DNA of 64,000 nt from contig OY743172.1 in the NCBI GenBank assembly GCA_963555705.1, positions 67,290,602 to 67,354,601 of the forward strand. Reading direction: 5' to 3'. Each line of letters starts with the position of its first letter. Positions within the stretch are counted from its first letter, which is position 1. Both the position numbers and the translations under genes were made by a program. Under the pieces are notes generated by a model. It did not search any database. It had not been told where the DNA came from and saw only the letters and a program-made list of their open reading frames with translations. This stretch comes from Ligustrum vulgare. Lineage: Eukaryota > Streptophyta > Magnoliopsida > Lamiales > Oleaceae. Of the stretch, positions 35,758 to 47,667 are shown in pieces.

Positions 35758-36287
35758 TCACGGCGTGCGAATATGTACGCCGTGTTTTTTTTTTTTTTTT
35801 TTTTTTTTTTACGGCGTGCGAATATGTACGCCGTGTTTTTTTTTTTTTTTAAACAAAATTTTTACGGCGTTCGAATATGTACGCCGTGTTTTTTTTTTTT
35901 TTTTAAAAAAAATTTTTTACGGCGTGCGAATATGTACGCCGTGTTTTTTTTTTTTTAAACAAAATTTTTACGGCGTGCGATTATGTACGCCGTGTTTTTT
36001 TTTTTTTTTTAAAAAAATTTTACGGTGTGCGAATATGTACGCCGTTTAAAGGTGATAATAAATGAAATTTTACGGCGTGCGAATATGCACGCCGTGTTTT
36101 TTTTTTTTTTTAAATTTTTACGGCGTGCGAATATGTACGCCGTAAAAAGGTGATAATAAATGAAATTTTACGGCGTGCGAATATGCACGCCGTAAAAGAT
36201 ATTCCTTTACGGCATTCATTTTATGCACGCCGTAAATAATTAAGATTTACGGCGTGCCCTATATGCACGCCGTAAATTCATGTCGTA
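35758..36287. repeat. Right subterminal palindrome array with poly-T spacers
   Basis: About eleven hairpins ACGGCGTGCGAATATGTACG + CCGT-type, many separated by T runs of 12-22 bases. The loop GAATATGT differs from the left array loop (TTTTT), so the two arrays amplified separately. Confidence 0.93.
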
Positions 36288-36312
36288 AAAGGTCACTTTT
36301 GTTGTAGTGGTT

Positions 36313-37450
36313 GGACATATCATGGCTTTATATCACCCACACGAAGTACATATGCATGATATTCCCAATAGAGAATGGGGTGGTAACCGTTAGAGGTAGC
36401 CAAACTGAATCTAGGTCATGCTACACTAATGTGATTCGAAAATTTAGAGATCAGACTGTCAACATGATAAGTAATATAGCTACGATAGGTGCAGCTTTGG
36501 ACCCTGAGATACTGGGTGGCAAACTTGATGGGGACACGGATGTTGTAATACGAGAGGAGGAGAATCTAGTAGATCTGAATCCTAGAATGATGGGAGCAGT
36601 CTGTCGAACCACTCCAGCTAAAACGTTGGAATGCTTCTCGGTTGACCCCGCTGATCCTATGTAGGAATTACAAATTGGTGAAGATGCCACTCATGAGTTT
36701 AAGGAGCAACTGAAAAGTTTCCTCCTACAAAACCTTGACATGTTTGCATGGAAGCACTATGAAATGGTTGGTATAAACTCAAGAGTGGCTTGTCATAAGC
36801 TTCAAATTGATATGAGCTACCTCGGACACAGGCAAAAAAGGAGGCCTATGAGTCCAAAGAAGTACAAAGCCTTGAAAGAAGAGGTATTTAAGCTGTTGAA
36901 AAATGGCTTTATCAGGGAATCCCGGTATCCGAATTGGGTCACTAATCTAGTGTTGATTCCTAAGCTAAGTGGGAAGTTGAGAGTGTGCATGATTGCATCC
37001 AAACATGTGGAGCACTTAGCTGAAACCTTCTGTATGTTGAGAAAGTATAGGATGAAGCTAAATCCCCTAAAATGTGCTTTCAGAGTAGGATCCAAAACAT
37101 TCTTGGGATTCATGGTGAATATCATGGGTATGGAAGCCAACCCAGACAAGATCAAGGCATTGCTTGACATGCAAGCTCCCTGGAATTCCAAAGAGGTACA
37201 TAGCTTAATAGGGAGAGTGGCGGTTTTGAGTAGGTTCGTCTCCAAATCCACAGATAAATGCTCACCTTTCTTTAAGGTCCTTAAAGGAAGAAAGAAGTTC
37301 CAATGGACGCCGGAGTGCAAAGAGGCCTTCGCAAAGTTGAAAGACTTCTTAGGGAAGACCCCATTGTTGTCAAAACTGAAAATGGGGGAGCCTTTGTTCC
37401 TTTACTTGGTCGTTAAAAAGGAAGTAGTAAGCTCTATCTTGATCAGATAG
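36313..37450 (+). pseudogene. Tat B protease end and reverse transcriptase with internal deletion
   Basis: 36311-36664 carries the protease-RT linker (KYICMIFPIENGVVTVRGSQ). After a stop, 36740-37450 opens the RT (FAWKHYEMVGI, RRPMSPKKYKALKEEV, VTNLVLIPKLSGKLRVCM). At about 36990 the palm is deleted: sequence jumps from LRVCM directly to the HVEHLAETFCMLRKYRMKLN segment that normally follows the YxDD box. The connection region and start of RNase H (NPDKIKALLDM, GRVAVLSRFVS) are present. The missing palm makes this enzyme dead irrespective of the stops. Confidence 0.87.
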
Positions 37451-38160
37451 GAGGATGGGAATCAACTCCCAGTGTATTACGTCAGCAAAGTCCTGTTGCA
37501 CACTGAAACACACTATCCGGATATGGAAAAACTCTCTTTGGCATTAGTCACGACGACCCGTAAGCTCTGCTCCTACTTTCAGTTGCACTCAATCTAGGTA
37601 CTCACCAACTTTCCCAAGAGGTAAGTATTGTAAAAACCAGATGCATCTGGAAGGTTGATGAAATTATCCATAGAAGTTACTTAGTATGACCTCCAATATG
37701 TGCACGGAACAACAATAAAAGGCTAAGCGATGGTGGAATCCGTAGTTGAATTTACGCACCCACCCGAGGTAGAAATGATGGAGAATGTGGGAGAAACTCA
37801 GGAGTGAGAGTTATTCGTTGATGGGTCCTCTACTGAAGGAAGACTCAAAGAAGCCATAATACTAGTAAGCCCGGAGGGACACAAGTTACATAGCTCTGTT
37901 CGCTTCGATTTGAAGGCTTCAAATAACATAGCGGAATATGAGACACTTCTGGATAGACTAAAGCTAGCAATAGCTTTAAAGGTCAAGGCATTGATGGCAA
38001 ACAGTGATTCCCAACTCATTGTGAGCCAAGTCAACGGGCAGTTCGTCGGTAAGGAACCTTCGATGATCGCATACTTATAGAAAGTAAAAGAGAAAGTAAA
38101 AGATCTGATAGCTCACTTTAATAAATTTGAGCTGACTCATATTCCCATATCTGGAAATAA
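37451..38160 (+). pseudogene. Tat B RNase H (broken)
   Basis: After the stop at 37448: LPVYYVSKVLLHTETHYPDM, then a second RNase H unit LFVDGSSTEGR ... SPEGHKLHSSVRFDLKASNN and the IAEYETLLDRLKLA helix, ending NNNSDALSEL. Two RNase H-like units are usual in Tat. Several in-frame stops. Confidence 0.8.
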
Positions 38161-38960
38161 CAACTCTGATGCCTTGTCCGAATTGGTAGCCATAGATTAT
38201 TTCACCAAAATGGGTCAAAGTCGAGCCACTGATGAAAATCACAGAGACTAATACTTCAAAGTTCATTTGGATAGACATAATATGCAAGTTCACCATCCCA
38301 CATTCCTTGGTGATGGATAATGCGAAACAATTCAAGAATAAGAAAGTTGATGAATTATATGATGACCTAAGGATTTGTAAGCTATTCTCTTCCACCACAC
38401 CACCGTCAGGCAAACGAACAGGTCAAAGTAGTCAACAATACCATAAAGAACACCTTGAAGAGAAAGTTGGAATCAAGAAAAGGGCTTGGGTGGATGAACT
38501 TTCCCAAGTCTTATGGGAGATCCAGACTATCCCGCACACCGCAACAGGATAAACTCAGTTTTCAATAGCTTACGAATCCGAGGCAGTATGCCTCGTAGAA
38601 ATCGGGCTACCTTCGCCTCTCCAAATTTACTTCAACGAAGTGGCAAATGAAGAAAACCAAAGGGCAGATCTTGATTTCCTCCTTGAAAGAAGGAATTAAT
38701 CACAGGTTGTGTTAACCCGCTTTCAAGAAAAAATGGACCGCTACTATAACAAAAAAGTGAAGAGAAGGTTTTTTAGAATTGGGGACTTGGTCTTGAAGAA
38801 AGTACTTCTTTCAACTCAAGATCTATGAGTAAGGACTCTGGGTCCTAATTGGGAGGAGCCTTATAAGGCCATCGCCGAGGTGGTACCAGGGACTTACAAG
38901 ATAGAGGATCCCTCCGGAATACCTCTGCCTAACCCCTGGAACACTGATCATCTTCACCAC
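38161..38960 (+). pseudogene. Tat B integrase, N-terminal part deleted
   Basis: At about 38185 the sequence jumps from the RNase H end to VAIDYFTKMG, so the integrase zinc finger and first catalytic block are missing (they exist in relic A at 13502-13800). Then 38232-38552 has KITETNTSKFIW, the second Asp as VMDNAKQFKNKKVDELYDDL, frameshifts, and the basic C-terminal region near 38640-38880 (RRFFRIGDLVLKK). Confidence 0.83.
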
Positions 38961-39764
38961 TGCTATCAATAAGGTCAGCCATCATTCACTTAAGGAATGT
39001 GCCTCGTCTTTCCTAAAAGTTAGGGGACAAAAGATTTCCTTATGTAAGTTTATATTAAGTGAGTTTAATGTTATTATGGCAAACCTATTCGAGCTAAATG
39101 CCAGTGCATCCCGTTAACTTCTACATTGACACAAAAGTGTAAAAGAATCCACTAGCCAAGGAATCTAGCAATTCTCATTATGCTAAGCACAACCACCTTG
39201 GACAAGCGCAGAGGACTACTGAGCATACAAAATTCACCCCCAATTAACTAAGTTCGAACTACGTCATCTTCTTGTAAGGCAGTTATATCGCCATTATCAT
39301 CACATACAAGTGTTTGCAGTACGAAAACTGCTTATGCAAAACAAACAACAAATAAGTTAGGATATACAAACTTTATTAGCTAAACAAAAAGTAGCCATAA
39401 TGTTTTATTTATAAGCGAGTCAGGACGCTTCAAGCGCGCCACTTGGGGCTGCCCACTAAACAAAGGAAAAATGAGCAACCGGTCATTTAAACCTAATCAT
39501 AAGACATAAATGTCCCCACTTAGGTTTGAGGGACTATCATCACTGGAAGCACTACACTTTGTCTTTAGTTAAAAATACTCAATGATTTCTTAGCTATCTT
39601 AGCTACGTCAATGTCAAGTGCAATAAAAATTGATGTATCACCAACAAATAAAGATGAGCATCAAAATAAAAGAAATTTACTTGATAAAAAGAAAAATAAA
39701 TGAGTCATTGAAATTTCGGCGACAAGCCGTTAAAACAAAAAACACCACAAATAACTAAACGACA
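38961..39764. other. Spacer between Tat B pol and the convergent ORF
   Basis: AT-rich, non-coding; equivalent to 12151-12849 in relic A. Both transcripts should terminate here. Confidence 0.6.
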
Positions 39765-41785
39765 GGAGGAGGAGTATCTTCGACCAAAGCACCTTCAACA
39801 GGGGCATAAGCAACTTGGAGTGGGGCACCAGCAGCAGGGTCAAAAGGAGCACCCTCGACAACGTCTTGAGGCTCCAGATAGAAGGCCTCTATCTTGGAAA
39901 GATCCAAATATGGGAAGCTCTCCTTTACATCCCTTAGCGCTATCTGAGCCCCGATGTTGCCAAACACCCTCTGCATCACCTCATATTCTGGAGTATCCTC
40001 AAAGGTGTCTTTGAAGTTCTAAACCTCCTCGGCTACTTTACCATCAACAATATCTTTCACCTTAGCCTCAACGGTCTGTGCCAAGACCTCCTGAACCCTG
40101 GTTTCTAAGTGTGACTCTAGAGAAGTATAATCCTACTCAACTTTTTTTTGTACCTCCACCTCTCTCCAATCGATTGATGACCTCTGTCACCTTGGTCGCC
40201 AACTTACTCTTCATGGCATTGACCTTTTGGAGGGCCTCAAGAGTGATAGTTTTGGAGCAATTGGCATCATCAAGCTTTTTGGTCAAAATTGCTACATCAG
40301 CATCGGAAGCATGGAGATCATGCCTTAACTTCGCATTATCCTCCTAAAGGCAGTTGGCAATAGCTCTATTTTCAGATGAGGATTTGTGAACCACAGCCAG
40401 ATGATCTATGAGGTCATTAATCTCCCTCATCATCCTATCAAAATTAAGAAGAGCTGCTTCAGCATCCCTCTTATCACGCTCTATCTCCCAGACTGACGAT
40501 TCTACCTCATCAATAAGGGTCGAGGACCTAGCACTCATGACCTTAGCAGCAACCAGCTTCTTGACAAGAGAGGCACTTGAAGAAAGGCATGCCAACCTTC
40601 AGTCAAGAATTGCTCCACAACTAAGGCAACCTTGGCAGCAGAGAGCTGGGATATTTAAATAAGATGGGATTGAAGACAGCATCCCTGGGCACCACGTTGG
40701 TTTTAATTTGGCCTAGCTTATTAGCCATAGTCGGAGTCACTTTGTAGTCCATCCCGTGGAGAGAGATATAGGGCTCATCGTCCTTTTCTGGAAATTCGGA
40801 TGTCGAAGAATCGAGGAACCATCTTTACCTCGTCTTAACCTCTTCAAAGGAGGAGGCTCATCCTCATATTGCAACTCGATGATATCCTTCGAGGTGCTGT
40901 CTTTGGGAGGATCCCTCTTGGCCCCCTTTTTTCCATTCTCGCCACCTCTATCATACCTTTTCCCCTTCCCTTTGACCTAAATTTCCTTAGAGCCAATTTC
41001 CTTTTTCACCTCCACCAGTTGTGGTCTAGTTGGCATTAAGGTTGGAGGAGGTAGTAGCATCGGAAGGGAACCCTCAAATTGGGCAACAAAAGCTTCAAAG
41101 ACCTTCTTAACAGCTTCTACGTGAAGGCCTACGAGAATCATCTTCTGATTTTTCTCTTCATCGCTACCATGAAGAAGAGGCTGAGGAACCTTTATAGACA
41201 TGAGACCCTTCAAAGAAATCTTGGGGGAATCCTTTGAACTTGATCATCACACAAATGCATAATCTTTAGATAAACAACTCCAAACTAAAAGATTCAAGGC
41301 ATAGTGGGAAGCAAACTTACTCATGGCTCACGCGAGTCCATGCCTAACAAAAAGTCTGTTCGATTGGATCACCCCTTGAAAAGTGCCCTTAAAAGCAAAA
41401 AGCTTCCTTATCACTGAAAGATCTTCTTCTGGGAGCAAGTAAGTAGGAATTTTCCCTATAAAAGGAAGAAGCAAAGAAGATAAACGTGTGAGAAAAATAG
41501 GATCTTAGTAACCACACAATCACACATAATCATAAAAAACAAGAGAACAAAGCTGGAACTCACGAGGCAGAGACAGAGTTCGGGGAACAGTGATTTCAGG
41601 AGCAGGGTCGATAGGTGAACTTTGCCACTCTCCAGCAACCTAGAACCATTAGCTCCTCCAGTTCTTTGTGGATGTAGGATGTCAAGTGATTATAAGAGAA
41701 TGAGTGCCTCGAGGAGCCAGGTAGTACCAATATTTAACATCCACCCTAATGTCTTTTACCCCCTGTACGGACTTCTTCATAATGT

Positions 41786-41816
<31 letters not shown>

Positions 41817-42540
41817 ATGATCTGGACTAACCTCTTGCCAAACTAGCTATGTACCCAATGCTTGGGTCCAAAAATTAGGGGCAAGCTAATAAGAGCATAA
41901 GTTGTAGCTTCGGAGCAGTTCCTTAAAAAAATGATGGAGAGGAAGTCTCATCCCGCACACGAAGGCGTCATAAAATATGGCAACTTGACTTGGGAATGGA
42001 CTACAGGGTCGGTAGGACGAGGTAGGGTGTATCAATCGAATTCCTTCTAGTAACCTGAATTTCAAGGGGGCACCCACCAAATCAATTCACATGATCACAG
42101 ATTCAACTTCACTACTTTCCCACGACTCCAGATTGGGTTCAGGGTCAATTTTGTACCTCGATATTTTATTAACATAATCAACCCAATCTTCGACTTGGGT
42201 GATTTCCTCCTCAGACAACCCTAGCTCCTCCTTATGTGCCCTAAAGAGCGCCCTAACACCCAAGTTAGACTCTTGTGCCTCGGAAGAGGATCTTGCCACC
42301 TCTTCCTCCCTTAAATCCCTATTTCATTTGCTCTAGAGTTCTTGTATTGATGCCTCCTCCTTGTCAGATAGCTAGGCCATATAGGACTGCATTTCCTATT
42401 CCTCCTCACACACTCCTTACAAAAGCAAGAACTAAAAATTGACCGGACAAAGGACAAAAACCTCTGATATGAATCGCCATTACCACCAACTCCTCTAGAC
42501 CTGTTCCCCCCAACTCTTTCCATTTTTCTAAAATTCCAAA
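39765..42540 (-). pseudogene. Convergent accessory ORF of Tat B (broken)
   Basis: Pieces on the minus strand: 42523-42311 (start with an SRGVGGNG stretch), 42299-42087 and 42080-41886 (acidic start, then GAPLKFRLLEGIRLIHPTSS), 41213-40977, 40595-40344 (coiled coil) and 39979-39755 (FPYLDLSKI, then a Pro/Ala/Val-rich acidic tail). The first part resembles the putative gypsy-type transposon domain; the latter half is helical coiled coil. The two copies (10025-12150 and here) agree in order. Stops and frameshifts interrupt it; introns are possible at AG/GT sites but I cannot prove them. Confidence 0.75.
41786..41813 (+). repeat. (AG)n microsatellite
   Basis: About 14 AG units within the convergent ORF region, interrupting it. 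Confidence 0.95.
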
Positions 42541-43407
42541 CTTACCTAAAAGAAAAATGTAAAGAAGAAATTCTCAAACAAGCAAGAATGGAAAAGTTGA
42601 AAACAACAAGCATAGGAAGGGCAGAAAGATTACCTTGAAAATGGGAAAATCAGCAACTACTGGTTCAACAAAGCAGATTGATGATGGAGGAATCTACTGA
42701 AAAATGGTTTATTGACAGATGCTATGAAGAAATTTGCTAATGAATTTCTTTGTACAAAAAAGAAAGGGAAATGGAAGATTTTCACAGGAAGAACATTAGA
42801 GATTGACAAAATGCCAAGAGAAATAGAATTATTGAACTAGAGAGACTTTATAGAGTAGGCCCATTGATCTGGGCCTTTGATCCTCAAATTAGGGAATAGA
42901 TCAAGACGGTCCACGTGTCTCAAGAGGGTATAATTTGAAGCGCCAACAGGTAAGAATTTGAAAAAAAAAGGAATAACCATTCAATTGGTGAGGTGTAGCA
43001 CACGTGTGATTGAAACGTGTCGCCCTGAGGTAATTCTTGGAAATTGAAGATAATCATTCTTTCGCCATAAAAGCGCCTCCAAGAAAACGCGCGAGCATCT
43101 ATAACAGTTGTATTGAATAGGGAACAAACCTAAAACCTCTGTTATACATACATACATGCATACATATATATATATATAGATCGTAATCAACCATTGGAGA
43201 CCCCAGAACTTCAAAATAGTACAAAACACGACTGAGCGTTGTCCACTTCGATTCGAAAATAAACACGTTTGGAGATGGATCCGACTTCGCATTGCTCCGT
43301 AAATAGGCACCACCTCGCCCATATGAACTTCACAACCGAGTCGCTTTAGCCAGTTTATGTCAAATTCGATCCACCCATAAATGAACCCATCAAATTTGAG
43401 GAACTAA
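42541..43407. other. Tat B region between convergent ORF and 3' LTR
   Basis: Non-coding. It should hold the promoter and 5' UTR of the convergent ORF on the minus strand, and the polypurine tract of the element at its right edge (AAATTTGAGGAACTAA, weak). A (TA)n stretch lies at 43162-43178. Confidence 0.5.
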
Positions 43408-44084
43408 TGTTACAACCATGATTAAAATAAGCTTGACACATCATCTATGGAAGCCTACGTGGAACCCATTTACTACTAGCTATGCTTAAGACTCCGCAGG
43501 TTACTGCGTTATCGAGGTGATATGTTGTCCGAACTCCCCATAACCGAACTGCTTATTCCGAACTGAGTTTATCCGATGTGCGTGCCTCAGACTTTTGATA
43601 AGATAAGTCAATGTGTCAAAGAAATGTGACCCTCTTGCATGTTGTGGCTTGAAGGGACTATCCCTTTAATAGGGATGTGATGGCAACCGTAACCCTATAG
43701 TAGGAATGATTATGGGCAAACAATTGGTTTACCTCTCCACTGAAGCTTGACATATGTAAAGCACAACACGCGTCACCATCTGAGACGATTACTTCCAACA
43801 TAAATATATCATTGGTGACTCCAAGTAAATGGTTAGAAACTTTATATTCAAACTCAATATAAAAATCGCACTCCCTTTTCTCTCTTTTACAAACTTATAT
43901 TTCCCGCACCCAAATTATGTTTACTTGAAATGAGTACTGACTTAAGCATCGGAGTGCAAACGGGAGACACCTCAGCCTCCTTTGCATACTAATTGTTTGT
44001 CCTAGTACGTAGGAAGTCCACGTGTTAAAGAAAGAGGAGCTGAGATGTGTTGATCCAAGGTCCCACCAGATTTTGTGGTCAACA
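43408..44084 (+). repeat. 3' LTR of Tat B
   Basis: 677 bp, TGTTACAACC ... GGTCAACA, homologous to 25728-26413. Confidence 0.92.
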
Positions 44085-46228
44085 ATGATTATTCTCTTTA
44101 ATTAAGAGTAACAGTTATTCATTAACTTAGATGAGATACTCTGGAAGTGAGGTAAATAACAACTAGTCTACATTCTGAATATTGATAAGGTATAGAAGAA
44201 GTCACACTTAAATCTGATACTTGAATAATTCATATATATATATATATATCACATTGGAAGTAAATTGACAAGTTAATATTTCTTGGAAAAGGAAAAGTGG
44301 GTTAGTTCATCCACTGAGCCTATTACAATCGGATGTAAGTGGGCATATGTCAGAGTGTCCTTTAATCATTAGATAACCTTGTTAGTCATTGTTATTTATA
44401 ATGAAGTCTAAATCTAAGAGTTTGAAAAGTTCAAATAACACAAATATAAATTAGGAGGCCAAAATAAGAAGAATATTCTAAGCGCAAATAAATTTGATCA
44501 AAGTGAAGAATATTTTAAAGTGATTGATTTCAAAATTATGTTATGAGAACATAATTTTCACATAGATAACTCTTTCACATACGCCTCGACACAATGGCTT
44601 ATCTGAACACTTTATGTTACACAGTTAGTTGTGTTCCACAAGAATCGGTTGGTCCATATAAGATATGGATTTCAGTTGTCAAATCTCCCTCTCGTTAAGA
44701 TTTGGGACCTTAATATTTATCAGAAGTTTAATAAATTTGGATAAGCTAGAGCCTTAGTCCAAATACAAATTTATGGGATATCCAAAAGATGTTGGATATT
44801 ATTTCTACAATCCTATCGAGAACGAAAGTCTATCTAGAATTTTGTCAATATCTTAAAGAAATAGTTCATCTAAGAGAATATGGTGGGAGTAAAAGTAGAA
44901 CATGAAACAGTTCATGATTATACATACATACTTAACCAATTAAATAAGCTCGGATATGTGCTTGCATTGGATGAGACACAAATCAATGCTTGGGACGCAA
45001 TCGCTATTCAAGACGTGGCGACGACTGAGAACGCACTGGCTCCATATAAAGATGTTAGGATCATGTGTACTCCATTGAGTTACATATCCCTGATTGCTAG
45101 TATTGTATTAGTCATCAAAGATAATGAGCGTATCTGAAAGGTTGTTTTGGTTTCTCAATCCATGTACATAGATAAAATGCTATTGGAGTTAGCATGAATG
45201 AATCCAATGTAGGATTCTATCCAAAAATTTCGGGGCTAATCTTCTCAAAATGGTGTTTAAAACAAATATTAAGAAAAAAATAATATGGAGAAGACACTTG
45301 ATTGTTTGGCAATAAGATCTTCTTAAATGCGACACTATGTACGACACCTTTTGTATTATTGAGTACTTGAAAAGCACTAAGAATGCAATAGACACAAGGA
45401 GAAATGTTGACTTATAGTTTTTGAGTATAGAGATACCATCCTTCAGTGTGAGAAAGGTCGAAGGAAATATTCAGTCTAATTGTGAGTTAACTCAGTAGTG
45501 GTATGGTCAGTTTGAAAGGGTTCAAACAAGGAAGACCGTTAACTATAAAACCAATACCAAATACATAGATTCTTGGGAAGCAATCTTGATCGTTATGTTC
45601 ATTAGTGAATTATAAGTGTTTCTAGCATTGTAACTTCAATAATGAGTACTGTGACGAAAATGAAGCGGTCGCCCAAGCGAGGGAACTGGGTCTCATCGAT
45701 TATCTGAATATGTCTTTAAGATGGCTACTATCTCATTTAAAGCTTGTAGAAAAACAGAATTCATGACCACTAACCTTGAAAATGTTGAATATATGAAGAG
45801 TCATATATCAGAGATCCACCTGTAAAACTACTATCTCAACAAGAACGTGATTGTCATATAGACTCATTATGTATAGGATATATGAGTTAATTGATCTAGT
45901 GGGAGTATGTCAATGTCATGCTCTAAATCCAATTGTTGAGATAGTATAACACATATTTTCATTGTTTCAATAAAGACAGATCTATTATTACATTGATTTT
46001 AACTCATTATTTGAATAATAGAGTCTGTAGAATAAGTTTAAGTAACTTGTAAGTCACAAGGTGTTGTGACTGTGAGATACAAATCATTAATATCTTATTC
46101 TAAAATTATCCGTAGTCTAAGTAACAACAAGATACAGATATTGTTATTGCATTTAGACTAGAATGTGTTGCATTTCTTTCTTATGAAGAAAGTAGCTTAT
46201 CTCACAAGTTAAAATGTAGAGGGACATT
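44085..46228 (+). pseudogene. Decayed pol of Copia C
   Basis: Short matches only: GYPKDVGYYFYNP (about 44775-44815), typical of the Copia integrase C-terminal region, CKWAY-like RT start near 44330, and LSQSMYIDKML near 45150-45190 from the RT thumb region. These pieces are not in canonical order or frame, showing rearrangement or decay. The 85-codon ORF at 44880 has no clear domain. Confidence 0.65.
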
Positions 46229-47667
46229 TGTAATGCCTCGAAAGTTTTTAAATAATAGAATTATTTAACAATTTTATCCATGATGTCTCTTAAATTTTTT
46301 TAAAAGTCTAAGGATGAAAAGTGCTTTATATTTTGACGAGAAATTTATTTTGGGCTAAATTATTGTTAGAGAGAAATTAATATATCAATATTGGACTTGT
46401 TTTGTAGATCGTAATTAATTAATCTTGACCCAAGAGAAAGTTAATTCGATAAGACCAAGTCAAGTTAGATCCAAGTGAAGGAAAATAATGTTTTATGAAG
46501 TTTTAGTTAATTATGCATCCTCATTTAATCAATATTTCCGTCCTCCTTTGTTTTTAATTTGTTTAGAATTGGTATTGAATTGTTTAACCATTTAACTAGA
46601 AATTAATGAACTGATTATGAGCCAAATATTACCACTGTTTCAATTCAATTAGAACTTTGGCATGAAGTCCCACAGTCAAATCTGCCTTAGCAAAATTATA
46701 GGAAAAAGATCCCTTTCTATCTCTTGTATGGCACATTAACTGCACGGAATTTGGATAATCACATATTCTAAATCAAATTTCACCTTTATCCTATTGTTTG
46801 GTACATGGTTTTCAATTTTATTGGAACACAAACTTTATGGTCAATCTCTATCTTGGCAGTAGCAGTGCATGGCTTTTTAGTGTTAGTTATGAGAGAACTC
46901 AACTTCTGCACCGTAAATTATATCTATAAATACAGTCAAGAGCTAGATGAATAGTCACAAAAACATATATACTTTCTTAGCACCATTCACGTTTGCTAGC
47001 AAAGAGAGGAATTTATTTGGAAAATTCGACACTTGATTTTATTTGCAAATTCGTTTGATTTACCAAGGTAAGATATATTACATGCAAGTGGTTAAATTCT
47101 AAATTTTTCATGATGTCTATATATCGTTACTTTTAATTCCTATAGGACCTTCGGGTCAATTCTACGTTAAATCCTTCAGAATCGATGTGGGGATTCTTAA
47201 GTAATTCATTGTGCTAGTTGTTATCGCAGTCAGCTGCTTTAAACGAGGAAAAATGTTTGGTATGAATATACTTTATATTTATATTATGACGAATTAGAAT
47301 TTGCATGTATCTTACTGGTATTTTTAAATACTCACTTTTACTTTAAAATTTTTCAGGATAGTTCGGGTCGATTGGATTGTGACGAAATAGTGATGCGGAC
47401 AGCCAATGAGATTTGAAGAATTAAAGTTATAAAGTTTTCTATTCCAATTTTATTTATTGTTAAAGACATGCTTATGTTATTAAATTAAATTATTATGAAT
47501 TATTGGGAAAAATTTTCAATTTCATGTTTGGTAAGTTTTTGAATACCAATTATTATTTTTAAAAGTAAAAGAGTATTTGATTTTTACGCTTCTGCATTTA
47601 TTTAAAGAAAAACAAATTATTTTTAGTAACACTCCGAGCTTAATTATGAAAAATCTAGGGCGTTACA
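46229..47667 (+). repeat. Solo LTR inside Copia C
   Basis: Starts TGTAATGCCTCG, ends CTAGGGCGTTACA, with a perfect TSD ACATT (46224-46228 and 47668-47672). 1439 bp, no PBS or ORF. Same terminal signature as 19802-22473 and 26808-30442. Confidence 0.87.

Larger units (their letters stand above)
32738..36309 (-). mobile_element. CACTA (En/Spm) transposon, non-autonomous, 3572 bp
   Basis: Ends CACTACAACAAA at 32738 and TTTGTTGTAGTG at 36298-36309, with imperfect inverted similarity for about 28 bp. A 3-bp TSD GTT lies on both sides (32735-32737 and 36310-36312). Both subterminal regions are arrays of ACGGCGTG hairpins, where the transposase binds in this superfamily. Internally there is a TNP1-like transposase piece on the minus strand and a glutamate-receptor-like fragment. 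No DDE transposase (TNPD/Transposase_21 type) is visible, so it would depend on another copy. It splits the protease of Tat B. Confidence 0.93.
25728..44084 (+). mobile_element. Tat-lineage Ty3/Gypsy element B with nested insertions
   Basis: 5' LTR 25728-26413, PBS 26417, gag, protease, RT, RNase H, integrase, convergent ORF (39765-42540, minus), 3' LTR 43408-44084. RT before integrase marks Ty3/Gypsy; the TGGCGCC PBS, DNG-type protease and convergent extra ORF fit the Tat lineage. It carries solo LTR 26808-30442 and CACTA 32738-36309. Flanks ATGTC and ATGAT match only partly. LTRs differ at very roughly one base in eight by eye, so the element is old; every coding segment is broken. Confidence 0.9.

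Noticed and set aside
35765..36049. Phe-rich repetitive ORFs
   Set aside because: Produced by poly-T spacers and hairpins of the CACTA subterminal array, not a protein gene.
32755..36287. Possible CRISPR-like array of regular palindromes
   Set aside because: Plant nuclear context, no unique spacers; the repeats sit at both ends of a CACTA transposon.
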